41,107 nt of DNA from an uncultured Bacteroidales bacterium (lineage in GTDB: Bacteria; Bacteroidota; Bacteroidia; Bacteroidales; Paludibacteraceae): positions 1 through 41,107 of the forward strand of contig CADCCH010000016.1 in assembly GCA_902799875.1 (NCBI GenBank). The letters run 5' to 3'. The notes beneath the pieces are model-generated. The model made no database searches and was not told the DNA's origin. It saw only the letters and a list, made by a program, of their open reading frames with translations. Position numbers and translations under genes: made by a program. Position 1 is the first letter of the stretch; every line of letters begins with the position of its first letter. Positions 1 to 9,786 of the stretch are shown in pieces.

Positions 1-1
1 T

Positions 2-3000
2 ATGAATTTTTTAGAAGTAATTACGAAACTGTTCGGTAACAAGGCGCAGAAGGATATGCGCGCCATACAGCCGTACGTGGACAAGATTAAGGCAGCGTAT
101 GAGACGATTGACGCGCTCTCGCACGATGAGTTGCGTGCGCGCAGTTTTGCGTTGATGGACGCGCTGCAGGAGGCAGTTAAAGACAAGAAGAACCGTATCG
201 CGGAGTTGAAGGCTTCCATCGAGGGAACGCCTATCGAGAAGCGCGAGAAGATATACAACGAGGTCGATAAGTTAGAGAAAGAGATCCGTGAGGTGTATGA
301 GCAGAAGTTGACGGAGATGTTGCCGGAGGCTTTTGCGATTGTCAAATCGACAGCCCGTCGTTTTGCAGAAAACGAGACGATCGAAGTGACGGCCACCGAG
401 ATGGATAAGAACCTCGCCGCCGATCCGCGTTTTGATTTTGTGGAGATAGTAGGCGGAGACCATCTTGCCAAGGCGGTTTATAAGAACCACTGGATGGCCG
501 GTGGTAACGAGATCAAATGGGACATGGTGCACTACGACGTGCAGCTGTTCGGTGGTGTGGTACTGCACGGAGCGGTGAAGAACGACAAGGAGCAACGCGG
601 TAGTATCGCCGAGATGGCGACCGGTGAAGGTAAGACTTTGGTAGCAACCCTGCCGGTGTACCTGAACGCCCTGACGCACGAAGGTGTACACGTGGTGACG
701 GTGAACGATTACCTAGCCAAACGTGACTCGGAGTGGAACGGACCGATTTATATGTTCCTCGGTCTGACAGTCGATTGTATCGACAAGCACAAACCCAATT
801 CCGACGAGCGCCGTAAGGCCTACGCCTGCGATATCACATTTGGTACGAACAATGAGTTCGGTTTTGACTACCTGCGTGATAACATGGCGATCAGTCCGCT
901 GGACCTCGTACAACGCGGTCATAACTTCGCGATTGTCGATGAGGTGGACTCCGTGTTGATCGACGATGCCCGTACGCCGCTGATCATCTCCGGTCCGGTG
1001 CCGAGAGGTGAGGATCAGATGTTCGACGAGTACAAGGACCGTGTGGCTGCCTTGGTGCGTCAGCAGACGACTTTGACCACGAGCCTGCTTGCCGAAGCAA
1101 AAGCCAAGATGGGCTCGGAGGACGAGAAAGTGCGTGAGGAAGGTGAGTTAGCCCTGTTCCGTACGTTCAAAGGAATGCCGAAGAGCAAGGCGCTGATCAA
1201 GTACTTGAGTGAGCCGGGTATCAAAGTGCGGATGCAGAAGACCGAGGAGTTCTACCTGCAGGAGAACGAGAAGAACATGCATATCGCGACGGACGAGCTC
1301 TATTTCGTGATCGACGAGAAGAACAAATCCATCGAGTTGACGGACAAGGGTATCGATGCGTTGACGGGTACGACGGATGACCCGAATTTCTTTGTCTTGC
1401 CGGATGTAGGCTCGGAGATGGCGGAGTTGGAAGGTCAGACCGGTCTGTCTGCCGACGAGAAACAGCAGAAGAAAGACGATATCCTGACCAACTACAGCAT
1501 CAAGTCCGAACGTGTACATACCGTTCACCAGTTGCTCAAGGCCTATACGCTGTTTGAGAAAGACGTCGATTATATCATCGACGGCGGTGAGGTGAAGATC
1601 GTGGACGAGCAAACCGGCCGTATCATGGAAGGTCGTCGTTGGAGTGACGGTCTGCACCAGGCGGTGGAGGCGAAGGAGAATGTGAAGGTAGAGGGTGCAA
1701 CCCAGACTTTTGCAACGATCACGCTGCAGAACTACTTCCGTATGTACAACAAGTTGTCCGGTATGACCGGTACCGCTGAGACGGAAGCCGGTGAGTTCTG
1801 GAATATCTACAAGTTGGATGTGGTCGTGATCCCGACGAACCGCCCGATTGCGCGTATCGATATGAACGACCGTATCTACCGCACCAAACGCGAGAAATAC
1901 AATGCCGTCATCGACGAGATCGTGGAGATGGTGAACCAGGGAAGACCGGCGCTGGTAGGTACGACGAGTGTCGAGATATCGGAGTTGCTGAGTCGTATGC
2001 TGACGCTGCGCAAGATCAAACATAATGTGTTGAACGCCAAGTTGCACCAGCAGGAGGCGCAGATTGTTGCCGAAGCGGGTCGTCCGGGAGTCGTTACGAT
2101 TGCAACGAACATGGCCGGTCGTGGTACGGATATCAAGTTGACGCCGGAGGTCAAAGCAGCCGGTGGTCTGGCGATCATCGGTACGGAGCGTCACGAGAGT
2201 CGTCGTGTGGACCGCCAGTTACGTGGTCGTGCCGGTCGTCAAGGTGACCCGGGTAGTTCGGTCTTCTACGTGAGTCTCGAAGACGACCTGATGCGTATGT
2301 TCGGCTCGGAGCGTATTGCGCGTGTGATGGACAGCATGGGCTTCAAGGATGGCGAAATGATCGAGCACAACATGATCTCCAGCTCGATCGAGCGTGCGCA
2401 GAAGAAAGTGGAGGAGAACAACTTCGGTATCCGTAAGCGTTTGATTGAGTACGACGATGTGATGAACCAGCAACGTAACCTCATTTACGCCAAGCGTCGT
2501 CACGCCCTGATGGGAGAGCGTATCGGTGTGGATATCACGAATATGATCTACGAGACGGCAGAGAATATCTTTGCCGATGCCCGTGCAGCGAATGACTACG
2601 AGGGGCTGAAGTTCGACGTGATGCAGACCTTTGCGATTGAAGTGCCGTTTGATGAGGACACTTTCAGTCACGGTAAGCGCGAGGTGCTGAGTGAGCAACT
2701 GGCTGAGGCGGCACTCGAGAGCTTCAAACGTCGTATGGATAAGCTGACGCAGATTGCCGATCCGGTGATCCAGAATATCTACGAGACCAAGGGCCAGATG
2801 TACGAGAATATCCTCATCCCGATCACGGACGGTAAGAAGGTCTATAATATCGCCGTTAACCTCAAACAGGCGGCTGAGACGCATTGCAAGGAGGTAGTGA
2901 AGGAGTTTGAGAAACGCATGCTGCTCTTCGTGATCGACGACGAATGGAAGGAGCACCTCAGACAATTGGACGACCTCAAGCAGAGCGTACAGAACGCGTC

Positions 3001-3379
3001 TTACGAGCAGAAAGACCCGCTGTTGATCTATAAACTGGAGTCCTTCAATATCTTCAAGCAGATGTTGGATGCCTTGAACCGCCGTGCGATTGCGATCCTG
3101 CTCCGTGGTCAGATCCACCAGACTGAACCGGATCGTGTTCAGCAGGCACAACAGCAACGTCGTACCGATTACAGCCGTTATCGTTCGCAGAAAGATGCCG
3201 TTCAACAGGCGGCACAGGCTTCGGGTGCGGCAGCTGCTGCCGGTCGTGACACGCGTGAACAAGTACATCAGGGTCCGATCATCGCGGATAAGAAACCGAG
3301 ACCGAATGATCCGTGTCCGTGCGGAAGCGGTAAGAAATACAAACAATGCCATGGCAAATTGCAGGCACCTGCAATTTGA
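2..3379 (+). CDS. secA: Preprotein translocase ATPase SecA, long Bacteroidota form
   Basis: SecA is the cytoplasmic ATPase that drives unfolded preproteins through SecYEG. At 1125 aa it is longer than the roughly 900 aa of E. coli SecA. The extra length is mainly a charged helical stretch at about residues 60-110 and an insertion at about 340-480, as is usual in Bacteroidota. Visible motifs are Walker A GEGKT near residue 210, the DEAD-like [16 protein letters not shown] near 315, the second-motor motif [10 protein letters not shown] near 700 and the [13 protein letters not shown] segment. The C-terminus carries the zinc-binding [13 protein letters not shown] motif that contacts SecB or ribosomes. 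The ATG at position 2 gives the normal N-terminus [13 protein letters not shown]. Any promoter lies outside the window. The TGA stop falls inside a TTTGAAA heptamer array. Confidence 0.98.
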   Translation: MNFLEVITKLFGNKAQKDMRAIQPYVDKIKAAYETIDALSHDELRARSFALMDALQEAVKDKKNRIAELKASIEGTPIEKREKIYNEVDKLEKEIREVYEQKLTEMLPEAFAIVKSTARRFAENETIEVTATEMDKNLAADPRFDFVEIVGGDHLAKAVYKNHWMAGGNEIKWDMVHYDVQLFGGVVLHGAVKNDKEQRGSIAEMATGEGKTLVATLPVYLNALTHEGVHVVTVNDYLAKRDSEWNGPIYMFLGLTVDCIDKHKPNSDERRKAYACDITFGTNNEFGFDYLRDNMAISPLDLVQRGHNFAIVDEVDSVLIDDARTPLIISGPVPRGEDQMFDEYKDRVAALVRQQTTLTTSLLAEAKAKMGSEDEKVREEGELALFRTFKGMPKSKALIKYLSEPGIKVRMQKTEEFYLQENEKNMHIATDELYFVIDEKNKSIELTDKGIDALTGTTDDPNFFVLPDVGSEMAELEGQTGLSADEKQQKKDDILTNYSIKSERVHTVHQLLKAYTLFEKDVDYIIDGGEVKIVDEQTGRIMEGRRWSDGLHQAVEAKENVKVEGATQTFATITLQNYFRMYNKLSGMTGTAETEAGEFWNIYKLDVVVIPTNRPIARIDMNDRIYRTKREKYNAVIDEIVEMVNQGRPALVGTTSVEISELLSRMLTLRKIKHNVLNAKLHQQEAQIVAEAGRPGVVTIATNMAGRGTDIKLTPEVKAAGGLAIIGTERHESRRVDRQLRGRAGRQGDPGSSVFYVSLEDDLMRMFGSERIARVMDSMGFKDGEMIEHNMISSSIERAQKKVEENNFGIRKRLIEYDDVMNQQRNLIYAKRRHALMGERIGVDITNMIYETAENIFADARAANDYEGLKFDVMQTFAIEVPFDEDTFSHGKREVLSEQLAEAALESFKRRMDKLTQIADPVIQNIYETKGQMYENILIPITDGKKVYNIAVNLKQAAETHCKEVVKEFEKRMLLFVIDDEWKEHLRQLDDLKQSVQNASYEQKDPLLIYKLESFNIFKQMLDALNRRAIAILLRGQIHQTEPDRVQQAQQQRRTDYSRYRSQKDAVQQAAQASGAAAAAGRDTREQVHQGPIIADKKPRPNDPCPCGSGKKYKQCHGKLQAPAI

Positions 3380-3407
3380 TTTGAAATTTGAAATTTGAGA
3401 TTTGAAA
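3375..3407. repeat. Heptamer tandem repeat (TTTGAAA) at the secA / DUF3078 junction
   Basis: A partial unit TTTGA is followed by four 7 nt units: TTTGAAA, TTTGAAA, TTTGAGA, TTTGAAA. The secA stop codon (3377-3379) and the TTG start codon of the next gene (3395-3397) both lie inside the array, so the repeat fills the whole spacer and encodes the first residues of the downstream protein. Confidence 0.9.
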
Positions 3408-4555
3408 TTTTAATAGGATTCGTTGTTTGCGCTGTCACTAATCTGGCAGCGCAACAACTATATACCGACACGTTTAAGTTGGCGGAGCAGGACCGGACGG
3501 TATCGATGGACGATTACCTGTTGGATCTGGTGAACCAACAGAGCGAGTTGCTGCACGCGAACGACACGGTGGACACGCTGACGATTGCCGAGTTGCTGCG
3601 GTTGGATTCGATTGAACGCGAGATGCAGGAGGTGGACTCCTTGCGTACGGAGAACGCGTCCTTGGAGGTGCAGTCGATGGAGAAAACGCCTACTATCGTC
3701 ATCGAGAAATCCTGGGTGAAGGACGTGGAGGAAGACCGCAACGAGGTGCTGCGTGCTATCCGCGAGATGCGTTCACCCTGGCGCAGGGAAGCGACCCTGA
3801 TGGCGCAGTTCACGCAGAACTTTGTGACGGAAAACTGGTACCAGGGTGGATCGTCTTCGTTTGCCGCCTTGGGTATCGCAAAGGGTCAGGTCAGTTATAT
3901 TAGGGAACGGTTTACCTGGGAGAACTTCGGCGAATGGCGTATGGGCGGTTCGACCGTGTCGGCGGACAGTCTGCATAAGATGAACACGACCGATGACCTG
4001 TTTAAGATCTACAGCAAGGCTAATCTGCGGATCGTGCCCAAAGTGTTTACATCCATCTCTGCGGAGATCGAAACCCGTCTGCTGCCTACCTATAAATCCA
4101 ACTCGATGGAGCTCAAGTCCGCACCTTTCTCTCCGTTCCGTTTTACCGCGGCCTTCGGTGTGGACTACAAGCCGGTCAAGGACCTGTCGGTGTCCATCTC
4201 ACCGATCTCGTACAAGGTGATCTGTATTGCCGACAAGCGGGTGAACCCCAAGGATTATGGTCTGGATCCGTGGGAGTACACGCAGCATAACGTGGGTTCA
4301 TCCGTGCGGGTGGAGTATATATGGAAACCTGTGCGTGAGTTGGTGCTGGAGACCAAGTTCTACCTGTACACCAATTATAAGAATGTGGAGATTGACCTGG
4401 AGGCAAATGCCGATTTTATCATCAACCGCTGGTTGTCGGCGCGTTTGTCGGTTCATCCGCGCTATGACTCGTCGGTCATTATGGACGGCGATACGAAAGC
4501 GAAGATTCAGTTCCGCGAACTGCTATCGCTGGGCTTCGCCCATAAATTTTATTAG
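3395..4555 (+). CDS. DUF3078 family envelope protein
   Basis: Predicted secreted protein of 386 aa whose function is not known. The N-terminus MRFEILIGFVVCAVTNLAAQ looks like a signal peptide cut after AAQ or LAA. Residues about 50-95 are a charged, probably helical linker. From about residue 115 the pattern FTQNFVTENWYQGGSSSFAALG, followed by alternating strands ending in LGFAHKFY, matches the DUF3078 family, which is probably a beta-barrel or outer-membrane-associated protein. A second family member is at 17133. I chose TTG at 3395 because an in-frame TGA lies just upstream (3389-3391) and the signal peptide follows directly. The start codon lies in the heptamer repeat. The last four bases overlap the convergent HD-domain gene. 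Confidence 0.8.
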   Translation: MRFEILIGFVVCAVTNLAAQQLYTDTFKLAEQDRTVSMDDYLLDLVNQQSELLHANDTVDTLTIAELLRLDSIEREMQEVDSLRTENASLEVQSMEKTPTIVIEKSWVKDVEEDRNEVLRAIREMRSPWRREATLMAQFTQNFVTENWYQGGSSSFAALGIAKGQVSYIRERFTWENFGEWRMGGSTVSADSLHKMNTTDDLFKIYSKANLRIVPKVFTSISAEIETRLLPTYKSNSMELKSAPFSPFRFTAAFGVDYKPVKDLSVSISPISYKVICIADKRVNPKDYGLDPWEYTQHNVGSSVRVEYIWKPVRELVLETKFYLYTNYKNVEIDLEANADFIINRWLSARLSVHPRYDSSVIMDGDTKAKIQFRELLSLGFAHKFY

Positions 4556-5109
4556 AGATTCTCACCACAAAGCGCAACGAGCTCGTTCCAACGAATGATC
4601 GCATCGTGGCCGTATTTCCAGATGTTGTATTTGATTTTGTCGATGGAGACCTCCTCGCCTAAGTGGGACTTGGAGTAGAACTTATCGGCATAGCAGATGA
4701 TTTTCTCTTCGAGCGATTGCGGGCAGTAGTCCCGTACGGGGATCGGCAGTTCTTCGCGTTCAACCTGCTCGATCGTGATCCCTGTACCGGTGTGACGTTC
4801 GGCGACCAGTGCATGCTTGGGTAAGTTCTCTGACCGTAGCAGTTCTGCACCTAAATAACCGTGTTCGATATACTTGTGTGACCCGCGGCAGTAGATCTTG
4901 GGCGCATCGCAGAAGATGATTCCGATGTCATGGAGCATGGCGGCTTCTTCGATAAAGTTCCGATCCACCAGTCCCTGTCGGGTCCATTCCGGATGGGCAT
5001 CAACAATCGCGAGTGCCCGGTCAGCTACCTGGCGACTGTGGGTCACCAGGACGTTGCGTAACTCCGGATACGCACCGTAATATTTGTCGATGAGCTTAAT
5101 GTAATCCAT
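4552..5109 (-). CDS. HD-domain phosphohydrolase (HDIG type)
   Basis: A 185 aa single-domain HD protein. Metal-binding residues visible are H24 (VTHSRQVAD), the HD pair H60-D61 in AAMLHDIGII, further histidines in the SHKYIEHGYLGAELL segment, and an ERHTGTG motif. The family hydrolyses phosphate esters of nucleotides or related compounds, but the substrate cannot be told from sequence. It is the last gene of nadK-lgt-fmt-HD, with its start overlapping the fmt end by 14 bp, which suggests translational coupling. Its 3' end overlaps the convergent DUF3078 gene by four bases. Confidence 0.85.
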   Translation of the reverse strand: MDYIKLIDKYYGAYPELRNVLVTHSRQVADRALAIVDAHPEWTRQGLVDRNFIEEAAMLHDIGIIFCDAPKIYCRGSHKYIEHGYLGAELLRSENLPKHALVAERHTGTGITIEQVEREELPIPVRDYCPQSLEEKIICYADKFYSKSHLGEEVSIDKIKYNIWKYGHDAIIRWNELVALCGENL

Positions 5110-6007
5110 TCAGGAAGGATTTGATGTCCATGCGTTTCTTGCCGGGTACTTGGAGTTCGAGAATGCTAACTGCACCTTCTTTGCACGGCACGACGAGCGC
5201 ACCTTTATCAGCAACTTCTACTTTAAAGATCTTCACATTCTCAAAGTTTTCGCCTTTGATGGTGAGGTTGGCCCATGCCGCAGGGTAGGGACTGAGACCG
5301 CGGACGAAGTTATGTACTTCTGAAGCCGTCTTATCTGCAAACCGGATCTCGCAGTCTTCCTTGAAGATCTTGGGGGCAGGACGTAAGTCAGTTAGTTCCG
5401 GTTGGGGTGTGGTCGGTAAAGCGATGCCTTGGTTCTCGCAGTCGATAATCAGGTCCACCGTGCGGGTGACCATGCCTTTGCTCAGTTCCATCAATCGGTC
5501 GTGTACCGAGCCTACGTTCTCATCGGGTCCGATCGAGATACGTTCCTGCAGAATCATATTTCCCGTGTCGATCTCGTGCTTGAGCATAAAGGTGGTCAGA
5601 CCGGTCTCGGTGTCGCCGTTCATAACCGCCCAGTTGATCGGTGCTGCACCGCGGTACTGCGGTAAGAGCGATCCGTGGACGTTGAACGTACCGAGTCGAG
5701 GCATTGCCCAAACGATCTCCGGTAACATACGGAAGGCTACGACGATCTGCAGGTCCGCTTGGTACGAACGCAGTTCTTCGACGAAGGCTTCGTCCTTCAG
5801 TTTCTCCGGTTGGAGGACAGGCAGACCCACTTCGAGGGCATATTTCTTGACGTCTGAATACTGGAGTTGGTGTCCGCGTCCGGCAGGTTTGTCCGGCATC
5901 GTGACCACGGCGACCACATTGTAACCGCCTTCCACTAACGCCCGTAAACCGGCTACGGCAAACTCGGGTGTACCTAAATAAACTATTCTGAGATCACTTT
6001 TTGTCAT
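5096..6007 (-). CDS. fmt: Methionyl-tRNA formyltransferase
   Basis: Transfers a formyl group from 10-formyltetrahydrofolate to Met-tRNA of the initiator type, in the cytoplasm. At 303 aa it is slightly shorter than the usual 310-320. The N-terminal Rossmann domain starts RIVYLGTPEFAVAGL. The catalytic region holds FNVHGSLLPQYRGAAPINWA, with the Asn and His of the active site, and HEIDTGNMI with the catalytic Asp. The C-terminal tRNA-binding OB-like domain spans roughly residues 205-300. The start overlaps the end of lgt by 14 bp, and its end overlaps the HD gene start by 14 bp. Confidence 0.97.
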   Translation of the reverse strand: MTKSDLRIVYLGTPEFAVAGLRALVEGGYNVVAVVTMPDKPAGRGHQLQYSDVKKYALEVGLPVLQPEKLKDEAFVEELRSYQADLQIVVAFRMLPEIVWAMPRLGTFNVHGSLLPQYRGAAPINWAVMNGDTETGLTTFMLKHEIDTGNMILQERISIGPDENVGSVHDRLMELSKGMVTRTVDLIIDCENQGIALPTTPQPELTDLRPAPKIFKEDCEIRFADKTASEVHNFVRGLSPYPAAWANLTIKGENFENVKIFKVEVADKGALVVPCKEGAVSILELQVPGKKRMDIKSFLNGLH

Positions 6008-6926
6008 TGTTCTGATATTTGGGTTCGAGACTCTTGGGTTGTTTATCCACGACAGGTGATAGTGGTCTTCTATACGCGCGTATAATAAGGAATGTGCCTA
6101 ACGCGATGAAGGGGATACTGAGCAGTTGCCCCATGTTAAGCAGATGTCCGGCTTCGAAGGCCTCCTGGTCGTTTTTGATGAACTCAAGGATAAAGCGGGT
6201 GACGAAGACGATGTTAAAGAAGATACCGAGTAACAGTCCTTCGCGTCTGCGCGCGTCGGTGAACCAATAGAGCGGCATCACAACGCAGAGGGCAACGAGG
6301 CAATAGAGGATCTCGTAGATCTGCGTCGGGTGACAGGGCACGGTCTGGCCGTCCCGCACGAAGATGAAACCCCATGGTAAATCGGTCGGACCACCGTATA
6401 TCTCACTGTTCATCAGGTTGCCGAACCGAATGAGCATGGCCGTGAAGCAGACACCGATACAGAGTCGGTCCAGGATCCATATCCAGGACGTACTGAATTG
6501 CGGGTAACGCGCCATCTTGTGTTTGTTGAGTAAGATCGCGGCAATGATCAGTCCTATACCTCCGCCGTGACTGCTCAGTCCGCCTTCCCAGATCTTGAGT
6601 AAGCGTAAGGGGTTCTCGATATAGGGATTGCGGTAGGTAAACTCCCACCCGAAGAGGTGCCAGGGATTGCCGTACTGATGCCATTCATAGAACCAACAGT
6701 GACCCAGACGGGCACCGATGATCACGCCGGCGGTCATATAAAAGAAGAGGTAATCGGCCCACTCGGCAGGACAGTTCTCGTGCTTGTACATGCGTTCGTT
6801 GACGATCCAGCAGATGTATATACCGATCGCCCAGCATAAGCCGTACCACCGTATTCCTCCATCTCCGAAATGCAACAGTATGGGATCGACGTCCCAGGTG
6901 ATATAATTGAAGATCATACTAAGCAT
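5994..6926 (-). CDS. lgt: Prolipoprotein diacylglyceryl transferase
   Basis: Integral inner-membrane enzyme that attaches diacylglycerol from phosphatidylglycerol to the lipobox cysteine of lipoproteins. It should act on the Omp28-like lipoproteins encoded further along. Family motifs seen are IRWYGL near the N-terminus, the HGGGIG motif in SSHGGGIGLI, the signature RFGNLMNSEIYG, and RFILEFIKNDQ near the C-terminus, within about seven hydrophobic segments. The reading frame is open back to 6995, but that would overlap nadK by 53 bp and add a non-hydrophobic extension. I therefore place the start at 6926 (MLSMIFNYITWDVDP), about 17 bp after the nadK stop, giving 310 aa. Confidence 0.95.
   Translation of the reverse strand: MLSMIFNYITWDVDPILLHFGDGGIRWYGLCWAIGIYICWIVNERMYKHENCPAEWADYLFFYMTAGVIIGARLGHCWFYEWHQYGNPWHLFGWEFTYRNPYIENPLRLLKIWEGGLSSHGGGIGLIIAAILLNKHKMARYPQFSTSWIWILDRLCIGVCFTAMLIRFGNLMNSEIYGGPTDLPWGFIFVRDGQTVPCHPTQIYEILYCLVALCVVMPLYWFTDARRREGLLLGIFFNIVFVTRFILEFIKNDQEAFEAGHLLNMGQLLSIPFIALGTFLIIRAYRRPLSPVVDKQPKSLEPKYQNNDKK
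6071..6084. repeat. 14 bp alternating purine-pyrimidine palindrome
   Basis: TATACGCGCGTATA is a perfect palindrome inside the 3' end of lgt. Related CGCGCG-centred words occur at 17022-17034, 20554-20573 and 40632-40659. Confidence 0.6.
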
Positions 6927-6942
6927 ATCCGCCTGCGGTGGC

Positions 6943-7836
6943 TCACCGCCCCCAGTTGAGTTTGTTACGTAAAGATTTGAGGAAGCCGTTATCACCGATC
7001 TGCACCACTTTGGTGGTGTACGGAGCGCGTTCGATATGCAAACTCATGTCGGTGGTAAGACTCTGACTGCGACCGTCCACGGAGACCATGTAGGAATCGT
7101 ACCGGCTGCTGACTTTGATGTCGATCTTCCATTCGTCGAGGATGACGATCGGACGTACTGTCAGACTGTGCGGTGCGATAGGTGTGAGGATGATACCTCG
7201 GGACTGCGGTACCAAAAGCGGACCTCCGATGGAGAGGTTGTATGCCGTACTACCGGTAGGCGTGGCGATGACCAGACCGTCCGAGTGGTAGGTATGCAGC
7301 AGTTCGCCGTTGATACGGGTCTCGATGGTGAGCATGTTGGTCAGACCTTGCTTGAGAATAGCGATCTCGTTGAGGGCATTCGGCGAGAGGATCAGTCCGT
7401 CGCGTACGGCACCCTCCTTGTCCAAGACGGTGAGGTGCAGCAAGCTGCGTTGCTCGATGGTGTACTGACCTTCGACAAGTTGTTTGAGGATCTCGTCCAG
7501 ATCATCGGTCTGCACCTCGGCCAGGAAGCCCAAATGACCGCAGTTGACACCGAGGATGGGGATGTTCTTGTCCCCGATCGCAGAGGCACTGGTAAGGAAG
7601 GTTCCGTCACCACCGACAGAGAGCGCAAAATCAATCGGTTCGCCGTACACGTTCTCCGGCTGTTTGTCTCCGTCCCAGTTCTCCGGAAAACCCGGGTACT
7701 CACGCAGGTCCAGCTCCTGACGCAGTTCTTGCGATAAGAGCACATGGATCCCTTTCTCGGTCATAAAATCGAGAATATGCCTGACTTCGGTCAGGGTCTT
7801 GCTCTTCATCGCGTTTCCAAAGATAGCTATCGTCAT
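6943..7836 (-). CDS. nadK: NAD kinase
   Basis: Phosphorylates NAD to NADP using ATP in the cytosol. The family signature GGDGT is visible in [13 protein letters not shown], with the second conserved motif PNALNEIAI and the Gly-rich [17 protein letters not shown] stretch that binds NAD. I start at 7836 ([14 protein letters not shown]), giving 297 aa; an upstream in-frame ATG at 7857 would lie inside the promoter's -7 box region. It is first in the nadK-lgt-fmt-HD operon. A promoter with its -33 box in a 16 bp palindrome lies directly upstream. Confidence 0.97.
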   Translation of the reverse strand: MTIAIFGNAMKSKTLTEVRHILDFMTEKGIHVLLSQELRQELDLREYPGFPENWDGDKQPENVYGEPIDFALSVGGDGTFLTSASAIGDKNIPILGVNCGHLGFLAEVQTDDLDEILKQLVEGQYTIEQRSLLHLTVLDKEGAVRDGLILSPNALNEIAILKQGLTNMLTIETRINGELLHTYHSDGLVIATPTGSTAYNLSIGGPLLVPQSRGIILTPIAPHSLTVRPIVILDEWKIDIKVSSRYDSYMVSVDGRSQSLTTDMSLHIERAPYTTKVVQIGDNGFLKSLRNKLNWGR

Positions 7837-7854
7837 AAAAATAAAATTAGGTCG

Positions 7855-7886
7855 CAAAATTACTATAATTTTTGCATATATGCAAA
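7855..7886 (-). promoter_or_regulatory. Promoter of the nadK operon
   Basis: Read leftwards, the -33 box TTTG (7886-7883) is followed by exactly 20 nt and the -7 box TAATTTTG (7862-7855), matching the Bacteroidota TTTG / TAnnTTTG pattern. The expected transcript start is about 15 nt before the nadK ATG. Confidence 0.8.
7871..7886. promoter_or_regulatory. 16 bp perfect palindrome in the nadK/pdxJ divergent region
   Basis: TTTGCATATATGCAAA is its own reverse complement. Its leftward-facing TTTG is the -33 box of the nadK promoter. The same 16 bp recur at 21839-21854. It may be an operator or simply a promoter element. Confidence 0.75.
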
Positions 7887-7912
7887 TAAAATCGAAATAT
7901 TTTACGAAATAC

Positions 7913-7943
7913 TTGCGGGAATGAAAAACTTTTTGTATCTTTG
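7913..7943 (+). promoter_or_regulatory. Promoter of the pdxJ-exbB-exbD-tonB operon
   Basis: The -33 box is CTTG (TTG at 7913-7915). A gap of exactly 20 nt follows, then the -7 box TATCTTTG at 7936-7943. The start codon lies 22 nt after the -7 box. Confidence 0.75.
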
Positions 7944-7965
7944 CAGCGTTTTTACGACAGGTAGT

Positions 7966-8682
7966 ATGACGAAACTAAGTGTCAATATCAATAAGGTAGC
8001 TACGTTGCGTAACGCGCGTGGCGGAAATATGCCGGACGTGCAGCGTTTTGCGGTCGATTGTGAGTTGTTCGGAGCGCAGGGAATTACGGTTCATCCGCGT
8101 CCGGACGAGCGTCATATCCGTAAGGAGGACGTGTATCAACTGAAGTCGATGGTGACCACGGAGTTGAACGTGGAGGGTAATCCGACTGAGGAGTTTCTGG
8201 CGTTGGTGACGGATATCCGTCCGACGCAGGTGACGCTGGTGCCGGACGATCCGAATCAGTTGACTTCTAACCACGGTTGGGACACGCGCAGGAACCTCGA
8301 TTTCTTGAAAGGTGTGGTGAATCAGTTGCATTCCTATCGTATTCGTGTAAGCATTTTTGTGGACCCGGATCCGGTGATGGTGGAATATGCTTTGCGCACC
8401 GGTGCGGACCGTGTGGAGCTCTATACGGGGCCGTATGCGGAACTGTTTGAGAGCGACCCGAAACGGGCGATTGAGAAATACCGTCCGGCAGCAGAGAAAG
8501 CGCACGAGTTGGGTCTGGGTATGAACGCCGGTCACGACCTGAACCTCAAGAACCTCAAGCCTTTTGTTCAGGCTTTCCCCTGGACCGCGGAGGTGAGTAT
8601 CGGTCACGCGATTGTATGCGATGCTTTGTATTTGGGCATCCAGGAAACGATTCAAGAATATTTAGAATTACTCAAGAAATAG
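7966..8682 (+). CDS. pdxJ: Pyridoxine 5'-phosphate synthase PdxJ
   Basis: Condenses 1-deoxyxylulose 5-phosphate with 3-amino-2-oxopropyl phosphate to form pyridoxine 5'-phosphate, the last ring-forming step of DXP-dependent vitamin B6 synthesis. The 238 aa TIM barrel begins [19 protein letters not shown]. It contains the catalytic HPRPDERHI motif near residue 45, VTLVPDDP near 100, [13 protein letters not shown] near 150, [11 protein letters not shown] near 190 and [11 protein letters not shown] near the end. I chose ATG 7966 because the in-frame upstream sequence runs through the promoter. It leads an operon with the TonB energy-transducing genes, with only 1 bp before exbB. Kbl in this window is a PLP enzyme. 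Confidence 0.97.
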   Translation: MTKLSVNINKVATLRNARGGNMPDVQRFAVDCELFGAQGITVHPRPDERHIRKEDVYQLKSMVTTELNVEGNPTEEFLALVTDIRPTQVTLVPDDPNQLTSNHGWDTRRNLDFLKGVVNQLHSYRIRVSIFVDPDPVMVEYALRTGADRVELYTGPYAELFESDPKRAIEKYRPAAEKAHELGLGMNAGHDLNLKNLKPFVQAFPWTAEVSIGHAIVCDALYLGIQETIQEYLELLKK

Positions 8683-8683
8683 T

Positions 8684-9373
8684 ATGTTATTACAGATTTT
8701 GGACACTTTGGCTGTAGAAGAGCCGATTATCGAAGAAACGGTTCAAGAGACCTCGATTAACTTGTGGGAAATGGCGCAATACGGCGGCTGGATTATGATT
8801 ATTCTGGCGATCCTGCTGGCGGTGGCTTGTTATATCTTCATTGCCCGTTTGGTAGTGATCAAGCAGGCTACGCGTGAGGACAAGTCGTTTATGGATAAGA
8901 TTCGTGATTTTATCCATGAGGGTAAGATTGACAGCGCGCTCAATTTGTGCAAGCAGACGGACACGCCTTCGGCGCATATGATTGAGAAGGGTATCTCGCG
9001 TATCGGTCGTCCGATGAACGATGTACAGGTAGCGGTGGAGAACGTAGGTAACCTGGAGGTCGGTCGTCTGGAGAAGGGTCTGGTGATCATGGCGACGATA
9101 GCCGGTGGTGCCCCGATGTTAGGTTTCTTAGGTACGGTACTGGGTATGGTACAGACGTTCTATAACATGGCGCAGACCTCGGGTGGTATCATCGAGATGA
9201 GTGCTTTGTCCACGGGTATGTACCAGGCCATGGTGACCACGATCGGTGGTTTGATCGTGGGTATCTTGGCGATGTTCGCGTACAACTACCTCGTAGCGCG
9301 TATTGACCGCGTGGTACGTCTGCTGGAAAGCCGTACACTGGAATTCATGGATCTGCTTAACGAACCGGCATAA
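8684..9373 (+). CDS. exbB: MotA/TolQ/ExbB-type proton channel protein
   Basis: Inner-membrane subunit of the proton channel that powers TonB-dependent outer-membrane transport. The 229 aa protein has three hydrophobic segments: about 35-58 (GWIMIILAILLAVACYIF), about 135-158 (ATIAGGAPMLGFLGTVLGMV) and about 183-207 (MVTTIGGLIVGILAMFAYN). The central GFLGTVLGMVQTF motif is typical of ExbB/TolQ. It is followed after 2 bp by ExbD and then a TonB-like protein. The ExbB rather than TolQ name rests mainly on the TonB-like neighbour. It probably serves the TonB-dependent receptor at 23316 among others. Confidence 0.93.
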   Translation: MLLQILDTLAVEEPIIEETVQETSINLWEMAQYGGWIMIILAILLAVACYIFIARLVVIKQATREDKSFMDKIRDFIHEGKIDSALNLCKQTDTPSAHMIEKGISRIGRPMNDVQVAVENVGNLEVGRLEKGLVIMATIAGGAPMLGFLGTVLGMVQTFYNMAQTSGGIIEMSALSTGMYQAMVTTIGGLIVGILAMFAYNYLVARIDRVVRLLESRTLEFMDLLNEPA

Positions 9374-9375
9374 CT

Positions 9376-9786
9376 ATGGCTCTTAAGAAACGCAATAGGG
9401 TAGAAGCGACGTTTGCGATGAGTTCCATGACGGACCTGGTGTTCCTGTTACTCCTGTTCTTTGTCATGGCCTCGACGATGTCGTCTCCCAACGATATCAA
9501 GATCAACCTGCCTACCTCGCGTGCCACGAAAGCAACGCGTCCGCAGGTAGCGAAAGTGTCGATTGATAACTTAGGCACGTATTATGTGGCCTTAGGAAAG
9601 GCAAAACCGGTTCAGATTGATCCGGAGCAGCTGGAAGGCTATCTGAGTACGCTTCAGACGCAAGATACGACGATGTACATCGCGTTGCACGCCGATGAGG
9701 ATGTGGCGTATAAGGAAGTGGTGCGGGTGCTGGATATCGCCAATGAGCATCATATGAAACTGGTAGTTGCTACCAAGAGACAGTGA
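9376..9786 (+). CDS. exbD: ExbD/TolR-type biopolymer transport protein
   Basis: A 136 aa partner of the ExbB channel. It has a short cytoplasmic N-terminus, one membrane span at about residues 16-36 (SMTDLVFLLLLFFVMASTM) bearing the conserved Asp that relays protons (MTDLVFLLL), and a periplasmic domain to the C-terminus. The ATG is 2 bp after the exbB stop. Its last four bases overlap the GTG start of the TonB-like gene, so the three proteins are likely made in a coupled way. Confidence 0.94.
   Translation: MALKKRNRVEATFAMSSMTDLVFLLLLFFVMASTMSSPNDIKINLPTSRATKATRPQVAKVSIDNLGTYYVALGKAKPVQIDPEQLEGYLSTLQTQDTTMYIALHADEDVAYKEVVRVLDIANEHHMKLVVATKRQ

Noticed and set aside
4527..4552. Small hairpin TGGGC-TTC-GCCCA near the DUF3078 / HD junction as a terminator
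   Set aside because: The stem is only about five or six pairs and is followed by mixed A/T rather than a T run, so I did not annotate it.
6926..6995. Longer lgt start at 6995
   Set aside because: It would overlap nadK by 53 bp and add a polar extension not seen in the family.
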